In this document: positions 5,388 to 5,561 of the stretch, piece by piece
Layout: each line of letters opens with the position of its first letter
Numbering within the stretch: the first letter of the stretch is position 1
Source: CAIKZZ01 sp037443765
Lineage (GTDB): Bacteria; Pseudomonadota; Gammaproteobacteria; Steroidobacterales; Steroidobacteraceae
Direction: 5' to 3'
Assembly (NCBI GenBank): GCA_037443765.1
Contig: JBBINS010000181.1
Location: forward strand, 1-5,561
Length of the DNA stretch: 5,561 nucleotides
Position numbers and translations under genes: made by a program
Notes under the pieces: model-generated
The model's database searches: none
What the model saw: the letters and a program-made list of their open reading frames with translations, nothing else
What the model was told of the DNA's origin: nothing

Positions 5388-5561
5388 GTGTATCGCCTGA
5401 CCCGAATTCTTGCCTACCTGTCGCCGTGGATTGCTCTCGGGCTCGCGGCGGCGCTCGTCGCGGTGCACCTGCACCCGTCGCTGCTGCCGGCGCCGCAGCG
5501 GGCGCCGGAGCCGGCCCGCGAGCCCGTCACCGCGGCCGCACCGACGCCGGTCGCCGCCGAG
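5388..5561 (+). CDS. N-terminus of a membrane-anchored protein, possibly a DegS/AlgW-like protease; truncated by window edge
   Basis: A GTG-started frame stays open for 58 codons to the window end. The visible peptide begins MYRLTRILAYLSPW, continues as a hydrophobic segment (about 8-27, rich in Leu, Ala and Val) and then becomes a Pro/Ala-rich linker (about 30-58). This is the layout of a single-pass inner-membrane protein with a periplasmic domain. Genes for DegS/AlgW-type S1C serine proteases, which have exactly such an anchor plus linker, are often found next to petABC in beta/gammaproteobacteria, so that is my favoured guess. No catalytic motif is in view, so any protein with an N-terminal anchor and a proline-rich linker remains possible. 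The coding call rests on the AGGGG site, GC-rich third positions and the coherent topology. Confidence 0.65.
   Translation, partial: MYRLTRILAYLSPWIALGLAAALVAVHLHPSLLPAPQRAPEPAREPVTAAAPTPVAAE

Noticed and set aside
1..5561. Search for a novel system such as a defence island, mobile element, CRISPR array or RNA gene
   Set aside because: All long well-behaved frames belong to known housekeeping families in a familiar arrangement. No repeats in arrays, transposase, integrase, tRNA-like clover or atypical base composition was seen.

Overview
The window is GC-rich chromosomal DNA, roughly two-thirds G+C judged by eye, from a proteobacterium. It is most likely a gammaproteobacterium, or a close betaproteobacterial relative. 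The evidence is an LppC/LpoA-type penicillin-binding-protein activator, a three-subunit cytochrome bc1 operon in the order petA-petB-petC, and an SspB gene directly downstream of petC. The cytochrome b also carries sequence traits (PVWY Qo motif, long helix-D haem spacing) that I associate with the beta/gamma branch. I cannot name a genus.

Layout from left to right: (1) The 3' three-quarters or so of an LpoA-like outer-membrane lipoprotein gene runs on the + strand; its start lies left of the window. (2) Convergent to it, on the - strand, is a DUF938 class I SAM-dependent methyltransferase gene. The two stop codons share the four bases CTAG. (3) Upstream of the methyltransferase on the same strand are sspB (ClpXP adaptor), petC (cytochrome c1), petB (cytochrome b) and petA (Rieske iron-sulfur protein). 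They are packed with gaps of 46, 23, -11 (overlap) and 29 nt, consistent with one operon read right to left. (4) A 179-nt divergent intergenic region at 5209-5387 holds a perfect TATAAT box facing petA and a GC-rich petA leader with possible hairpins. (5) The window ends in the 5' part of a + strand GTG-started gene. It encodes a short N-terminal membrane anchor followed by a Pro/Ala-rich linker, possibly the start of a DegS/AlgW-type envelope protease, but the diagnostic part lies outside the window.

Together petABC encode the quinol:cytochrome c oxidoreductase of an aerobic or other cytochrome c-based respiratory chain. SspB delivers ssrA-tagged proteins to ClpXP. LpoA would stimulate the peptidoglycan synthase PBP1A. 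The methyltransferase has no assigned substrate.

I found no mobile element, CRISPR array, RNA gene or convincing novel system. The points most worth a second look are the absence of sspA between petC and sspB, the tail-to-tail shared CTAG stop with a GC hairpin on top of it, and small hairpins that overlap the ribosome-binding sites of petA and sspB.
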